Shown here: in pieces, positions 10,913 to 26,888 of the stretch
Layout of the letters: each line of letters begins with the position of its first letter
How positions within the stretch are numbered: position 1 is the first letter of the stretch
Assembly (NCBI GenBank): GCA_950097015.1
Contig: CATNEN010000038.1
Span: forward strand, 2,915,501 to 2,979,500
Length of the DNA: 64,000 bases
Direction: 5' to 3'
Origin: Macrostomum hystrix
Taxonomy: Eukaryota > Platyhelminthes > Macrostomidae
Translations under genes and position numbers: made by a program
Notes under the pieces: model-generated
Told to the model about the DNA's origin: nothing
Databases searched by the model: none
What the model saw: the letters and a program-made list of their open reading frames with translations, nothing else

Positions 10913-11365
10913 TTTGAAGTAATGGGACAGTGCAGGGTGCGATTTGAGTTGAACTGTTCTCACATTAATTTCGATATGCATTTCTAATAGCAGAATGAAG
11001 TAGCCCGAATCCAGATTTAAAGAGAATCCCAGTTGAGTTTACGTGGCCACTATACTCGTAAAAATGAGCACCTGCGTTATTGAGCTAAAATGATGTACAG
11101 TACGCATGCGCACAGCTTGCTAAAATAGCAAAATAGGAAAATGTAAAGCAAGAAAAGCATGCTGGCTTGGGTCAGGATTAGGAAAGTTGCGAAATTTGAA
11201 TTTAAAAAAGCAAATTAGGTCAAATTAAAAAGATCAAATGTACAGTTACCAATAGACTGAGAACCGTTTTTCAGGCAATTTTATCTAAAGGCCAAGAAAG
11301 CTATGATTTTTTAGCATGTACCAGGGAATAGTGAACTTGGCTCGGTCGCTTCTGAAGAGATTGCT

Positions 11366-11500
11366 GGCAATTGTCACTGCTGGCAATTGTCACTGATGCA
11401 GTCAATTGTCACTGATGCCGTCAATTGTCACTGATGATGTCAATTGTCACTGCTGGCAATTGTCATCATTGTCATTGTCAATCGTGCTGTTAATTGTCAC
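11366..11500. repeat. Short minisatellite around gtcaattgtcactgatg
   Basis: About seven imperfect tandem copies of a 16-18-bp unit containing the palindromic core caattg. It lies just 3' of the NR4A gene. Confidence 0.7.
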
Positions 11501-11681
11501 TAATTCTCACAGCGAGTATAAAAACTGTCTGCTGATGAGAAGGTGATCACAAACGTACAGTTCTGTGTGAGTGTTCGCTCTGGCGTCAGCACTAACCGCG
11601 CGCCGCTATTGGGTATCGCGAACGCTAACTATAACAAACACACCCTCCCCCGGTCAGTTTCGGCCAATCATGGCAAGCTAT

Positions 11682-14600
11682 TTAGGAGGCCTTTTTGAAG
11701 CCGCCGTCGGGTGCAACAGCGGAATCCGCTGCGCATCCCAACGCGTCACGCAACTTCGGAGGCGCATTGCGAAGCAGTACGGCCGACTGTTGCAACGACA
11801 TCGCGGGCAGGAGAGAGTCGCGGACGCTGCTCCGTACAGCCTGGCGCAGCTTGAGTAGGCTGCTCAAGTAGGTGGAATCTCGCCTGGTTTGGGCCACGCA
11901 GCCGCTGCAGCAGTGCACTTTGAGCACCTCGATCAGCTTGTGCTGCAGGCTGTACAGCTGACCGCCATCGTCCAGAATGAGTCGCTCTGTTGCAAGAGGA
12001 GGGAAAGAGGCGGATTAGGCTGAAAAGAGGGCGGATTAGGCTGAAAAGAGGGCGGATTAGGCTGAAAAGAGGGCGGTTTAGGCTGAAAAGAGGGCGGTTT
12101 AGGCTGAAAAGAGGGCGGATTAGACTAAAAAAGGGAGCGGATTAGGCTGAAGATAGGGCTATGATTTGGTAATATGTGCGGGTTAGAACGAAACGGAGGC
12201 GGATATGGGTCGGATTATTCAAATACGACATACGAGTAGGAATAAAACCTGGGGGTTGCAGATTTGGGCAGTCAAGGAGGCCATGAACCAAGTCTTAAGA
12301 CATACTTGAATTCCTCGTATTAGTCATATGTGTAATGCATGAATATTATGCATCTATTCCAGCCAGGCTTTAGTAAAGTGTAAACAGACAGTCGCTGGAA
12401 TGCACTGCGCGCCAGGCATCTTATCACCACCCCCGTTAATAATAAGACAGAGGTTGGGGTCATTGGGATCGTAAGGGGTTAGGATTTCACAGATATGGAT
12501 GGCAGAATGGTAGAGAAATCTCTGGAATGGGGTTCTCGGCGCCTGTGTAGTAAGCCGCCTTAGCCTGAATCTCCCCCAAGCAGGCAGTCATCACTTCCCA
12601 ATACCAGATATGAAATATCCCAGGCATAGACATCAATAGAAGAATTCCATGGGCTGTTGTGTGTGACCAGCCATAAGCTGACTGGTGCGTACAGGCCCCA
12701 GCTCACCCTCCTGCGGGTTGAAGAACAGCAGCAGGCTGGCTGCCAGCCCGCCGAATGCCTGCTTGTCATCGCGAATGACAGCCGCCATCTGACTGCTCAA
12801 GCTGCGCAGCGACTCAAGCCAGTCTAATAGGCGCAGAGTGCTCAGTTTCCATGGCAACAGGGGATAGCCGCTGTCTAGAACGAACTCCTGCTCCTGCTGC
12901 TGGGTAGCTCTGGGAATATGGAAATTTAAAGTAAAAAAAATGTATATTTACCTGTTCTGACAGGATTATTGCCCTTACAGGGTTATTTACCTGTTCTGAC
13001 AGTATTATTGCCTGTTCTTACAGGGTTATTTACCTGTTCTGACAGTATTATTACCTGTTCTAACAGTATGATTACCTGTTCTGACAGTATTATTACCTGT
13101 TCTAACAGTATTATTACCTGCTGTGACAGTATTATTACCTGTTCTGACAGTATTATTACCTGTTCTGACAGGATGTTTACCTGGATACACAGGATATTTA
13201 ACTATTCTGACAGGATATTTACTTATAAGAATAGATATTCACCTGTCAGAAGCAGTACCCAATAAGTAAATGAATATAATCGCAACATATTCATAATCGC
13301 AACAATGAACCGCACCTGTACGCGGCCCGCGCCACTACAACGTCCAATCCGTGGCAGACAATGAGCGCCGACTGGTCCGCCAACGACAGGTCAGCAAAGC
13401 CCGGCACCTGGCTGGCGAACTGCTCGGCGACATCCAGACTGGCTGACAGAGCCGAGCCGAACTCCGCAGCCAGCAGGTCGCAGCCGAGACTGACGCCGCT
13501 GCCGCACGAATCCCCCGGCGGAGCTGCCAGCAGCAGCACCGGCTCGCAGTTCAAATTGGCGCTGCTGATCACGCAGAGCATCGTAGCCTGCGGCGTCGAC
13601 TGCGTCACGGACGATGTTGATGATAAAGCGCCGATGCTGTGCTGCTGAGCTGCTGTACAGGCGACTGCTGTTACCGCGGCCGCGGCCACTGCGGCAACCG
13701 TAGCCGCTGACGAAGTCTTTGCTATTGAATCGGCGGCAGAGGCGACGGCTGATAGCGGTGCCGCCGCAACGGCGCAGTTCAAAATCGCTTCGCTTGTCGG
13801 GCTCGCGTACGGCGGCGTCGCTTTTGATGACAGACGACCGCGGCGGCCTTTCAGACTGTCGGACCGAACGACTGGGAAATAGATTCGGGATTTGGGAAGT
13901 CGTTAGAAAGTTCAAAACAAGCTAATGGAATGGGGGAAGATGGGGGATGGAAGACTGGGGATGGAAGATTGGGGATGGATGGGGAAGATTGGGGATGGAT
14001 GGGGAAGATTGGGGATGGATGGGGTAGATAGGGGATGGATGGGGTAGATAGGGGATGGATGGGAAAGATTGGGGATGGATGGGGAAGATTCTGTTTGGGA
14101 AAGGAATGGGGAAGATTCTGTTTGTGAATAGGATGGGGAAGATTCTAGGCGGGAAGATTCTAGATGTGATTCTGGCTCACCTTCCTTCACCATGCCAACT
14201 TTCAGGCACTTTCTGAATCTGCAGTGCTGGCAGCGATTTCGGCGTCTTTTATCAATGACGCAGTCGCTGCTGTGCTGGCAAGTGTACTGGGCGTTCTTCT
14301 GAATGGTGCGCTGTCGGTTTTCAAATAGGGATTAGTACTAGTTACCACAACCATCGAAATCTAGAATTCCAACCCCACTCCAATCTCCCCTCCCAGGAGT
14401 CACGGCTGCGCCTCACCTTAAAGAAGCCCTTGCAGCCCTCGCAGGTGCGCACACCGTAGTGCTGGCAGGACGCGTGGTCGCCGCACACCAGGCAGGCCTG
14501 GCCTTTCGATGCGGCCTCGTCTGCGGATGACGATTCGAAAGTTTCAGCCGGTGAGCTGCGCTCAGATTGAGCCGTTTCCATGGCAACCGTCGAAATAGGA

Positions 14601-15224
14601 GGCAAAGGCAGCTGCGTCAACGAAGGCAGCAGCTGCTGCGGCTGCGATGTCAGGGAGGTGACGGGCGAGGATCCGGGGAAAAGGTTCAGCGGCGCGGCAG
14701 CTGGGCCGAGTCGACCAGCGGAAGTTGCACTGCCCTGCAGGCCCGCCAGACTCGTCACAGGCGGCAAAGTGAAGCCCGGCAACGGCTGTGGGTAGCAACT
14801 AAAGTCCGACTGTTGACAGGCAAACACTGATTGCTGCTGCTGCTGCTGCTGCTGCCGTCCAGTGTATTCAGCCAGGTGAGCATCCTGCAGGCAGTACTCA
14901 ACGCTGGTCTCACCGGCTGATGTCTTCTCAGCCAGCAGGGAGTCCGCGGTCTCCATCTTCAACAGCAGAGTGGGCGGATTTTGTAGTTCGGCTTCGTTGA
15001 AGCCCAGGAGCAGCTGATGATGCTGCTGCTGACTGTCGCACGTAGTGGACGATAGCAGGACATCGCTGGGGCTGTGCTGATGATGCTGCAGCTGATGCTG
15101 GTCGCTTTCAATGAGCGGCTGTTGGCGGCGTGTCATCAGAAGCTGCGGCTGGCTGTCAACTGTGCCAAAAAGCCAGCCGCCGTGGTTAGACGTCAGCAAA
15201 TGTGGAAACTGCTGCGAGTACGAA

Positions 15225-15265
<41 letters not shown>

Positions 15266-15463
15266 ATGCTGTAAAGTGAGGCCAGACGGTATGGCCGGAA
15301 ATGCGAAGGCCGACTCTACACTGGTGACGAAGTCGAAGTCCGCGAATGCGCCATCGGCCGCGTGCAGCGGCGACGGCGCCGGTGACTGGCGGGCCTGAAA
15401 CTGCGGCGAGGATCGGGGAGCATCGGCGAACTGCGGGAACGGACCTGCGGCAGAAAAGTGCAT
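11682..15463 (-). CDS. NR4A: NR4A-family (NGFI-B/Nurr1/HR38-like) nuclear receptor, five exons
   Basis: Exons in transcript order: 15463-14417, 14310-14181, 13871-13316, 12909-12707, 11986-11682. All junctions are GT-AG and keep frame, giving 746 residues. Exon 1 is a Gln-rich activation region with two polyglutamine runs, ending in the first zinc finger ([15 protein letters not shown]-box CEGCKGFFK). Exon 2 gives the second finger ([11 protein letters not shown] through [15 protein letters not shown]). Exon 3 starts [16 protein letters not shown], the A-box extension typical of NR4A, and later has [16 protein letters not shown] of the ligand-binding domain, which continues in exons 4 and 5. 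NR4A receptors are orphan nuclear transcription factors that bind NBRE-type sites, often as monomers. The C-terminus (about PDGGFKKAS) does not show the usual AF-2 helix. The ATG at 15463 is the first in frame; an upstream noncoding exon is possible. Introns 2-4 each hold a different minisatellite. Confidence 0.92.
12003..12150. repeat. 21-bp minisatellite in NR4A intron 4
   Basis: About six to seven copies of gggcggattaggctgaaaaga with few differences, lying just downstream of the exon 5 acceptor on the plus-strand map. Confidence 0.85.
12950..13240. repeat. 21-bp minisatellite in NR4A intron 3
   Basis: About fourteen copies of the unit ttacctgttctgacagtatta with scattered substitutions. 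It occupies most of the 406-bp intron between exons 3 and 4. Confidence 0.85.
13925..14150. repeat. 20-bp minisatellite in NR4A intron 2
   Basis: Tandem copies of ggggatggatggggaagatt and related shorter forms fill most of the 309-bp intron between the second zinc-finger exon and the hinge/LBD exon. Confidence 0.85.
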
Positions 15464-16435
15464 CTGAACTCACCTGGTCGTGCAGCAGCATTGCCCCTGT
15501 GGCCTGCAATGTTGTCCCTCCCGCTGCAGAACTGAAGAGACCCAGGAGAAGCCAGGATGAGGCACTGTTGGGATTTAAATAGGGAATTCGCTGCTGGGAA
15601 GCTTGGGATGGGACTACAAGCTGTACGCGCCAGCCAGGTCACGTGACTTGGGCCAGTCAGCTGGCGTCATGGATTGGCGGGCAAGAAAGAATGGCCCTCT
15701 CCGTTGTTTCGAATTCCGAATATCCCGGATAGAAAATCTCATCCTTGAATCCCGGAAAATCCCCGAGTGGCCCGAGCTGTATAAACCTGGGGTTGTTTAA
15801 GGCGTGTGTATGTGTATATGTGTATGTGTATGTGTGTGTGTGTGCGTGTGTGTTTCCAGGCGGGTTGGATCCTGGGAATTCCGACTGGAAGCGAAGTCAG
15901 CATCCCACTGGGAACTATTTTCTACTTTTTTTCCAAAGCGATACCATCCCATCCCATTCCATGCCATATGGGATGTATTTCTACCTATTAGGCGGGAACA
16001 GAGGCAATGGGTAGTCGTGTTGTCGGCTTAGCAGAAAAGTCTAGCAAAAGCAGTTGCTTGCGACAGTGTCCAGAGGTTAATAGTTTCCGTGCCGTCAAAG
16101 TTGCCCAGTTTTCGGCAGTTGTGCGCGAGATCTTCGACAGAACAGAAAAGAATAGAAATTTCTGGCTGGGGATAAAAGCATTATCTTTTGAAGCAATCGC
16201 GGTGAAATTCGCCTAGTTGAAGGTCCAGTAGAGACCGTCAAGTCGACAAGCTGACGACTTTGGATCGCATGGCAGGGCTTTATTGAGTTCATAATCTCTG
16301 ATATTGCACATCTGACCTGTATAATTTGTCCCCTGCCTCATTCCACCCAGTCTCACATCTTCCAGGTATAATCTTCCCGCTGTTGTCTCTGACCGTTCTC
16401 ATCATTCACATGTCTCATCTCTTACCTCTCTCAGC
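15464..16435. other. 5' flank of the NR4A gene with a TG microsatellite
   Basis: This is sequence upstream of the NR4A start codon, so it probably contains the minus-strand promoter and 5' UTR. A tg/tatg dinucleotide-type run lies at about 15804-15852. No core promoter element could be assigned with confidence. Confidence 0.45.
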
Positions 16436-16780
16436 TCTCCTGTCTCATCTCTCCCCTGTCTCATCTCTCTCCTGTCTCATCTCTCTCCTGTCTCATATCT
16501 CCCCTATCTCATCTCTCTTCTGTCTCATCTCTCTCCTGTCTCATATCTCCTGTCTCATCTCTCCCCTATCTCATCTCTCTCCTGTCTCATCTCTTTCCTG
16601 TTTCATATCTCCTATCTCATCTCTCCCCTATCTCATCTCTCTCCTGTCTCATCTCTCTCCTGTGTCATCTCTCTCCTGTCTCATCTCTCTCCTGTCCCAT
16701 CTCTTTCCTGTCTCATTTATATCCTGTCTCATTTATGTCCTGAGTCATCTCTTCCATGTCTCATCTCTCTCCTGTCCACA
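16436..16780. repeat. Minisatellite, unit close to cctgtctcatctctc
   Basis: About 345 bp of 13-15-bp pyrimidine-rich copies. The unit is the reverse complement of the array at 10552-10912, so the two arrays form a widely spaced inverted pair around the NR4A gene. Confidence 0.85.
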
Positions 16781-17584
16781 GTCGATGCGGCCGACAGTCG
16801 TCTTTAGGATTATTTTTGTCATCCGGTGAGGTAGATAAGGAGGCCAACCCATGTTTAAATTCGCGTGCTTGTCCGCAGAGTCGCATCTAACAAGATGAAC
16901 TAAAAGCCGGGCAGACTTTCGTTAGAGGACAAAATTGTTTAAGTTGGGTATTAAAAAATCTGCTTCGGCGCAATGGTCTCCAAGTATGTCGACGAGGAGA
17001 GTAACTTTAAAGGCTTCGTGGGAGACTGCGGACATAATGGTACAGGACAATAAGACATCTTATACAGGCACTGGAGTGGCTGCTGCGTTGAGAGACAAAA
17101 AGTACCAAAAGACAAGAAAGCTAGAAAGCTTTCGTACCAGCGATCCAAACTGTCATATTCTCCCCAGTCCCCCTTCTTCTCTGCTTCCCCTCAAAGCCTT
17201 CAATTCAGTTATAGCACCTGACAGGAAATAATACAGAGAGGCACTGCTGCCACTGCTGCCGCCGCAGCTGCTGCTTCCACCAAAGGGCAGAAGAGGAAAA
17301 GTAGAGGTAGAGATTAAACAGAGATACAGATTTGTGCTTTCGGATTCAAACAGCGAGAGAGACAAGCCTTGCAGCGGTTGTCCATGCAATTTGTACCTCA
17401 CAGAAGCAGCACTTTCAGAATGCGCCCATAAAGCTGCGCTGCACATCCCACCAGAGATGAAGCACGCTAGACATCAATGAAACGAATGAATGAAAATGGC
17501 GATGTTCTGGAACATTCTGAACTGCAGTGACCGAGTGAGAGTGGAGCCACTGCGACACTGCCACCAGGGCTGCTCCGCCACACT
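16781..17584. other. Intergenic sequence, no gene recognised
   Basis: Contains small open frames on both strands and a ctg/gcc-rich patch near 17240-17290. None resembles a known protein or has convincing splice sites. Confidence 0.4.
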
Positions 17585-17585
17585 T

Positions 17586-17646
<61 letters not shown>

Positions 17647-17790
17647 TCTGGGTGTCTGTCGGTTCTGGGTGTCTGTCTGTCTGTCTGTTCTGGGTGTCTG
17701 TCTGTCGGTTCTGGGTGTCTGTCTGTTCTAGTTGTCTGTCTGTTCTGAGTGTCTGTCGGTTCTGGGTGTCTGTCTGTCTGTCTGTTCTGG

Positions 17791-17827
<37 letters not shown>

Positions 17828-17828
17828 G
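17585..17828. repeat. (CTGT)n microsatellite interspersed with gttctgggtg
   Basis: Tetranucleotide array with a perfect stretch of about 14-15 units at the start and a similar run at the end. Between them CTGT blocks alternate with short gttctgggtg spacers. Confidence 0.95.
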
Positions 17829-18315
17829 CTGCAGCTACTCGCCTGTCCCAGCATTTGACTCGCAGTCACGTGGCTACAGACAAATTCCAGGCTTCTGGCC
17901 CTGCGGGAAGCCTATGCAGTTAGCCGGTCTTTCCACATCGCACAAAGCAGCAGTTTTACAACCCTCAGAATTTGCACCATTGGGAAAACTCTCTGGGCTG
18001 CTCGCATGAAAGCCACAGTGGGGGCGGAAAGCGGTCATGTCAAAATGTTATCTTACTGCATCTGAACAGAATGACCTCACTGACACGGCAGATCCGAACT
18101 GGCGGTTCACTAACATTTCGCATCTATAGGCTTCGTGGCACTTGTTTATTAGTTGCAGCATCCAAATTAATATTCTGTGTCAGATTTCTGACAAATTTAA
18201 TGATCCATTGCAGCACATGGTTCAGTCAGTTGACATTTCATAATGCAGCGCATCTATTTCTAAGTGATAGAGCATTCAGACCAGCAGTAAAAGCTTTGAA
18301 CTTCTGTCTACGAGA

Positions 18316-18812
18316 CAAGTATCCTGTCTCACAAGTATTCTGTCTCACAAGTATTCTGTCTAACAAGTATTCTGTCTCACATGTATTCTGTCTAACAAGT
18401 ATTCTGTCTCACAAGTATCCTGTCTCACAAGTATTCTGTCTCACAAGTATTCTGTCTAACAAGTATCCTGTCTCACAAGTATCCTGTCTCACAAGTATCC
18501 TGTCTCACAAGTATCCTGTCTACCAAGTATCCTGTCTCACAAGTATCCTGTCTACCAAGTATCCTGTCTAACAATTATCCTGTCCAACATGTATCCTGTC
18601 TAACAAGTATCCTGTCTAACAATTATCCTGTCTAACAAGTATCCTGTCTAACAAGTATCCTGTCTAACAATTATCCTGTCTAACAAGTATCCTGTCTCAC
18701 AAGTATCCTGTCTAACAAGTATCCTGTCTAATAATTATCCTGTCTAACAAGTATCCTGTCTAACAAGTATCCTGTCTAACAATTATCCTGTCTAACAAGT
18801 ATCCTGTCTAAC
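18316..18812. repeat. 16-bp minisatellite, unit tctaacaagtatcctg
   Basis: About 31 tandem copies of a 16-bp unit that alternates between tctcacaagtatcctg and tctaacaagtatcctg, with an aattatcctg variant recurring at regular spacing. The recurring variants suggest a higher-order repeat. Confidence 0.9.
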
Positions 18813-19565
18813 ATATCGGTTCCATAAAATCTCCTGTTTCACACTATGCTGTAAAATAAGGTAGTCACATAAATCGGATAGCGAGCGGGACTAGCCACAA
18901 AGCGTTGATGGCCTGTCTGTTCTGGCCAATGAAATTAGCCAATTACTGAACTTTTTTTATTTGCTAATCCAAACCGGTAAAAGCGCAGAAGGCGGGAACA
19001 AAAAATATGTTGATCTACCTGACAGGAAACAAACTCAGGTGCGCCATTTTTTGTTTCCTGGGACTGGCAATCAATTTGCCTGGCGGTTGCCGCAGCTCCT
19101 CCCGCGCAGGGCCCTTCGGGGGTAACGGCACCGTAATTGCTTCGTTAGAACTGTGCGCCGCTGCAGTGGCAGGACCTCCGCTGCTGCTGCTGCTGCCGCT
19201 GCTGCTGCCCGAGATTCTTCAGACTCCTCCTTATCCCATGTTCCTCTGTGCCTGATTCTCCCCCATTGCTGCTGTGGCAGGACCTGTATTGCGCAGTGCT
19301 ATATATTAGCTGCGGTGTGCTGTGCCTTTTCGGCTTGATCAGCAACAGCAAAGAAAATTATTGATACTTTTTTGTTCTTTTCTTTTTTCTAATTTTCCTT
19401 CTGGAGAATTTCTGGCCGAGAGAGAATATTTGATTAATCAGTGGGTCATTTCGCCCGCATCATCACTTCACCGACTGGGATCGACTTGGTGCGTCATGAC
19501 TGTGGGCTGCATCCATGCAAACTGCATGGGAGTTCATGATGGCTGAAACATTACGCTACGATCTC
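18813..19565. other. Intergenic sequence, no gene recognised
   Basis: A ctg/gct-rich patch lies near 19180-19210. No exon could be supported. Confidence 0.4.
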
Positions 19566-20350
19566 AAGACCACACCAGACCACACTAAACCACACCAGAC
19601 CACACCAGACCACACAAGACCACACCAGACCACACCAGACCACACAAGACCACACCAGACCACACCAGACCACACCAGACCACACCAGACCACACCAGAC
19701 CACACCAGACGACACCAGACCACACCAGACCACACCAGACCACACCAGACCACACCAGACCACACCAGACCACACCAGACCACACCAGACCACACCAGAC
19801 CACACCAGACCACACTAAACCACACAAGACCACACCAGACCACACCAGACCACACCAGACCACACCAGACCACACCAGACGACACCAGACCACACCAGAC
19901 CACACCAGACAACACCAGACCGCACGAGACCACACCAGACCACACCAGACCACACCAGACCACACCAGACCACACCAGACAACACCAGACCGCACGAGAC
20001 CGCACGAGATCACACCAGACCACACCAGACGACACCAGACCACACCAGACGACACCAGACCACACCAGACCACACCAGACCACACCAGACCACACCAGAC
20101 CACACCAGACCACACCAGACAACACCAGACCGCACGAGACCACACCAGACCACACCAGACGACACCAGACCACACCAGACGACACCAGACCACACCAGAC
20201 CACACCAGACGACACCAGACCACACCAGACGACACCAGACTGCACGAGACCACACCAGACCACACCAGACCACACCAGACGACACAAGACTGCACGAGAC
20301 CACACCAGACCACACCAGACCGCTCCTAACCGCGGCAGGACACACCAGAC
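19566..20350. repeat. 10-bp minisatellite, unit cacaccagac
   Basis: About 78 copies of a decamer with very little variation (cacaccagac, gacaccagac, aacaccagac, cgcacgagac). The variant units occur in blocks, as expected for recent block duplication. The plus strand is extremely G-poor. Open frames on both strands are repeat artefacts. Confidence 0.95.
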
Positions 20351-22422
20351 CACACCGGACTGTGAAATGCACAAGCTAATTAAAGCTAAGGAGTATTATT
20401 TACAGAATGGGATGCTAATCAGGGAATTCTAAGCAGGAAATGAACAAAGAGTAAACAGCGCATCCGTGAATTAAGCATAATGCTTCAAGGCCATGCAGAC
20501 TTCGAAAACTGCTAGAAGGCAACGCGTGCGCCAGTTGCGCAGTCGTTGAAAAAGGCGCATGTGATGGCATTCGCTAGCAAAAGGAGGGAATCGAAGAGCA
20601 AAAAAAATATTTATCTTTGAAGCAAAAAGCTGGGTGTTGCAAGTCGCAATACTTGCGCTTGCACTGCAGCTTTTTTAAGCCTGCCTGCAATGCGGAAGAA
20701 TTTAAACAAAAGCGTCACGCGCCAACCGAAATGGCCGACCATTTGCGATCTAAAAGATCGTGTAAAAGCTGCTCACCTAAGTGCTCGCTCTCATGAATTG
20801 ACAACGCCGTGATGGCAGCTTGGGCAAAAATACTGCAAATATGTCATATTTAAAAGTACATGTAAGATAAATAAAGTGCGTCTACAGAGCTACACGTTGC
20901 AGAGGATTTACATCGTGCACATGTTACTATTGTACAAAGTGTTTCATACATGACACTGCATGTAATTAAATGGATATTATACTATTACTATAGTATGGGC
21001 TATGCCTGCATCAAATCAGTAAACATTTGATATCCTATATACATTGTGCCTGCTTCCTGCAATCTGATTGTTACATACAATGATCCAATGATACAGTCGT
21101 TCTAAAACACTGTAATATATATAGTACTGTACATTATGACATGAACTATTGTCAGAGGGCATATTCTTTTGTTGGTTTTCGCAAAAGCTTTGATTCTCTA
21201 TCAGCAGGACCACTCTGACTTCTAGACTTTGTCAGCGCCGTGATTAAGTGTTTTGCGACAGCCTGACGGATTACTGGCTGCTGTTCAGACTGTACGAGTT
21301 CTGAAAAGTACATTTATTTTTTCCTATATTTTCTGTACTATATTATGTTCGCAAATCTTTTTTCTTCTTTCAAGTGGCATATAAACACACCTGCAGTTGA
21401 TTCAAGTGTGAATTAACAAGGAAAATTGTCGGCCTGTCTGTATTCGATAGCTCGTAATTTGGTTCAATAATGGCATACTTATGAAATCCATATTAACTAT
21501 AGCGGAAAGTCACAGCATCTAATATTACATGTTATGAATACAAGACTCGAGATCCATGTTTTCAGTTTATTGTCTATATATTTTTCGGGATTTCTTAGTT
21601 AAAAATTAAGTATACCTGTTGATATAGAATCCCATTAAATAAATAATGGGATTGGGATGCTTGGCGCTCGTGCATTAGGGCATTACGCTCGTACAAACGC
21701 GAAATGAGATCGTTATAGCGCGGTCCCTACGTACACCATCTTGATCACGCCGCTGTGCTCTCCACTACTTCCTCGGCGCACACCGCGAGGATGATGGCTA
21801 CATGATTTCAAGGCAAAGCAGCAGCTTTCAGCTTTCGCCATTTGCAGCCTGCATGCTTTCGTCATGCAAACGCAGCTGGTCCACAGGTTTATATTCGCAG
21901 ACGACATCGCCCAGTGTTCGGCGACACAGAAGGCAGCCCTGTGTCGCCGAACGCAGTCTCATCAGACGTGGAAGACGACAGAGTCGGCTTAACTCGTCTT
22001 AACAACAGCCGCTGTTAAGACTGTATTCTTCAGTGGTCCTTGGGCCATATTGTTCAAGATTGCGCTACGGTTTACGCAATGTAGTATCTACGACCTTTAA
22101 ATAAAAGAAAAACATTAAAAAGCTATGTTAAAAATTATCAAATTACTCAAAAGCGCACTTTTCCCTTATGGGTGTTTTTGCTATTTGTTTTTCTGTTCTA
22201 AAGAGTAATGCGAAAATTTAACGAACATCTATACAACGAATTTTTATAAAATTAAATTGGTCTGTGTCTAAACCTTGAAAGTGTACCTTATTTACTTCAC
22301 TGTGTTAGATTCATTTATTCTTAAATTGTTTAGGGGAAGTCTTAATACTTTATCTAGTTTAGACGAACTAAATAGTTATATTTTCCAATCCATAGTCCTC
22401 CTGCTTCGCTACCACTAACAGT
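20351..22422. other. Rab11 upstream region, no gene recognised
   Basis: A mostly AT-rich intergenic stretch. It probably contains the Rab11 promoter near its right end. A perfect 14-bp inverted repeat at 21916-21952 is listed separately. No coding exon was supported. Confidence 0.45.
21916..21952. repeat. Perfect 14-bp inverted repeat (hairpin)
   Basis: The arms gttcggcgacacag (21916-21929) and ctgtgtcgccgaac (21939-21952) are exact reverse complements around a 9-base loop. A related motif, ttcggcgaca, is repeated three times in tandem at about 22785-22830. There is no T-tract after it, so nothing marks it as a terminator; its role is unknown. Confidence 0.8.
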
Positions 22423-26034
<3,612 letters not shown>

Positions 26035-26359
26035 GATTAGGAGAAGCCAAGGCAATGCTTGGATCATTTTGGTGTGATTTCTTCAATGCTAAAAGTAAAG
26101 CAATAGAACAAGACTCAAATATTTTTCTAGGCGTGTTTGTTTGTCTATTGAAAAATTATTTTCCTATTAAAGAATTAGCTAATTAAAATAAGATAGACAA
26201 CTTTATGTCCTGGCCCCAAGTTTGCTACATGTGTCTGGTCTGCTTCCTATTCATTTTTTATGAAACATGTTAGCGACCAAGTGTTATTTGGATTTGGGCT
26301 AAAACATGTATATGCTGGGTGAGATTTTTCAACTGTCGTTCCTTGTCCACAATGAGAAT

Positions 26360-26888
26360 TCGAAACTAGAATTCTGTGTTTAGGGCGAGATTCTGAAAGT
26401 GTCCATTCTGTGTTTAGGGTGAGATTCTGAAAGTGTCTATTCTGTGTCCAGAGTGAGATTCTGAAAGTGTCCATTCTGTGTCCAGGGTGAGATTCTGAAA
26501 GTGTCCATTCTGTGTCCAGGGTGAGATTCTGAAAGTGTCCATTCTGTATCCAGGGTGAGATTCTGAAAGTGTCCATTCTGTGTCCAGGGTGAGATTCTGA
26601 AAGTGTCCATTCTGTATCCAGGGTGAGATTCTGAAAGTGTCCATTCTGTATCTAGGGTGAGATTCTGAAAGTGTCCATTCTGTGTCCAGGGTGAGATTCT
26701 GTAACAAGTGTCCATTCTGTATCCAGGGTGAGATTCTGTAAAAAGTGTCCATTCTGTATCCAGGGTGAGATTCTGTAACAAGTGTCCATTCTGTATCCAG
26801 GGTGAGATTCTGTAACAAGTGTCCATTCTGTATCCAGGGTGAGATTCTGTAACAAGTGTCCATTCTGTATCCAGGGTGAGATTCTCGA
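26360..26888. repeat. 34-37-bp minisatellite 3' of Rab11
   Basis: About fifteen copies with core ccagggtgagattctg followed by aaagtgtccattctgt. The later copies carry a 3-base longer form, gtaacaagtgtcc, so two sub-families sit in separate blocks. It starts about 330 bp after the Rab11 stop codon. Confidence 0.9.

Noticed and set aside
11517-11858. TATAAAA box at 11517 followed by a plus-strand 95-codon frame
   Set aside because: The frame has no ATG start at its beginning and is mostly antisense to the last NR4A exon; the TATA-like string alone is weak.
15463-15500. 29-base GTGAGT...GCAG stretch that looks like a tiny intron before the NR4A start
   Set aside because: Removing it puts the upstream ATG out of frame with the receptor; the ATG at 15463 reads through in frame.
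17474-17869. Frames encoding DRQTDRQT-type or SVCLSVCL-type repeats
   Set aside because: Translation of the CTGT microsatellite.
19515-20432. 305-codon His/Thr/Pro-rich frame and antisense frames
   Set aside because: Decamer tandem array, open on both strands, no flanking exon.
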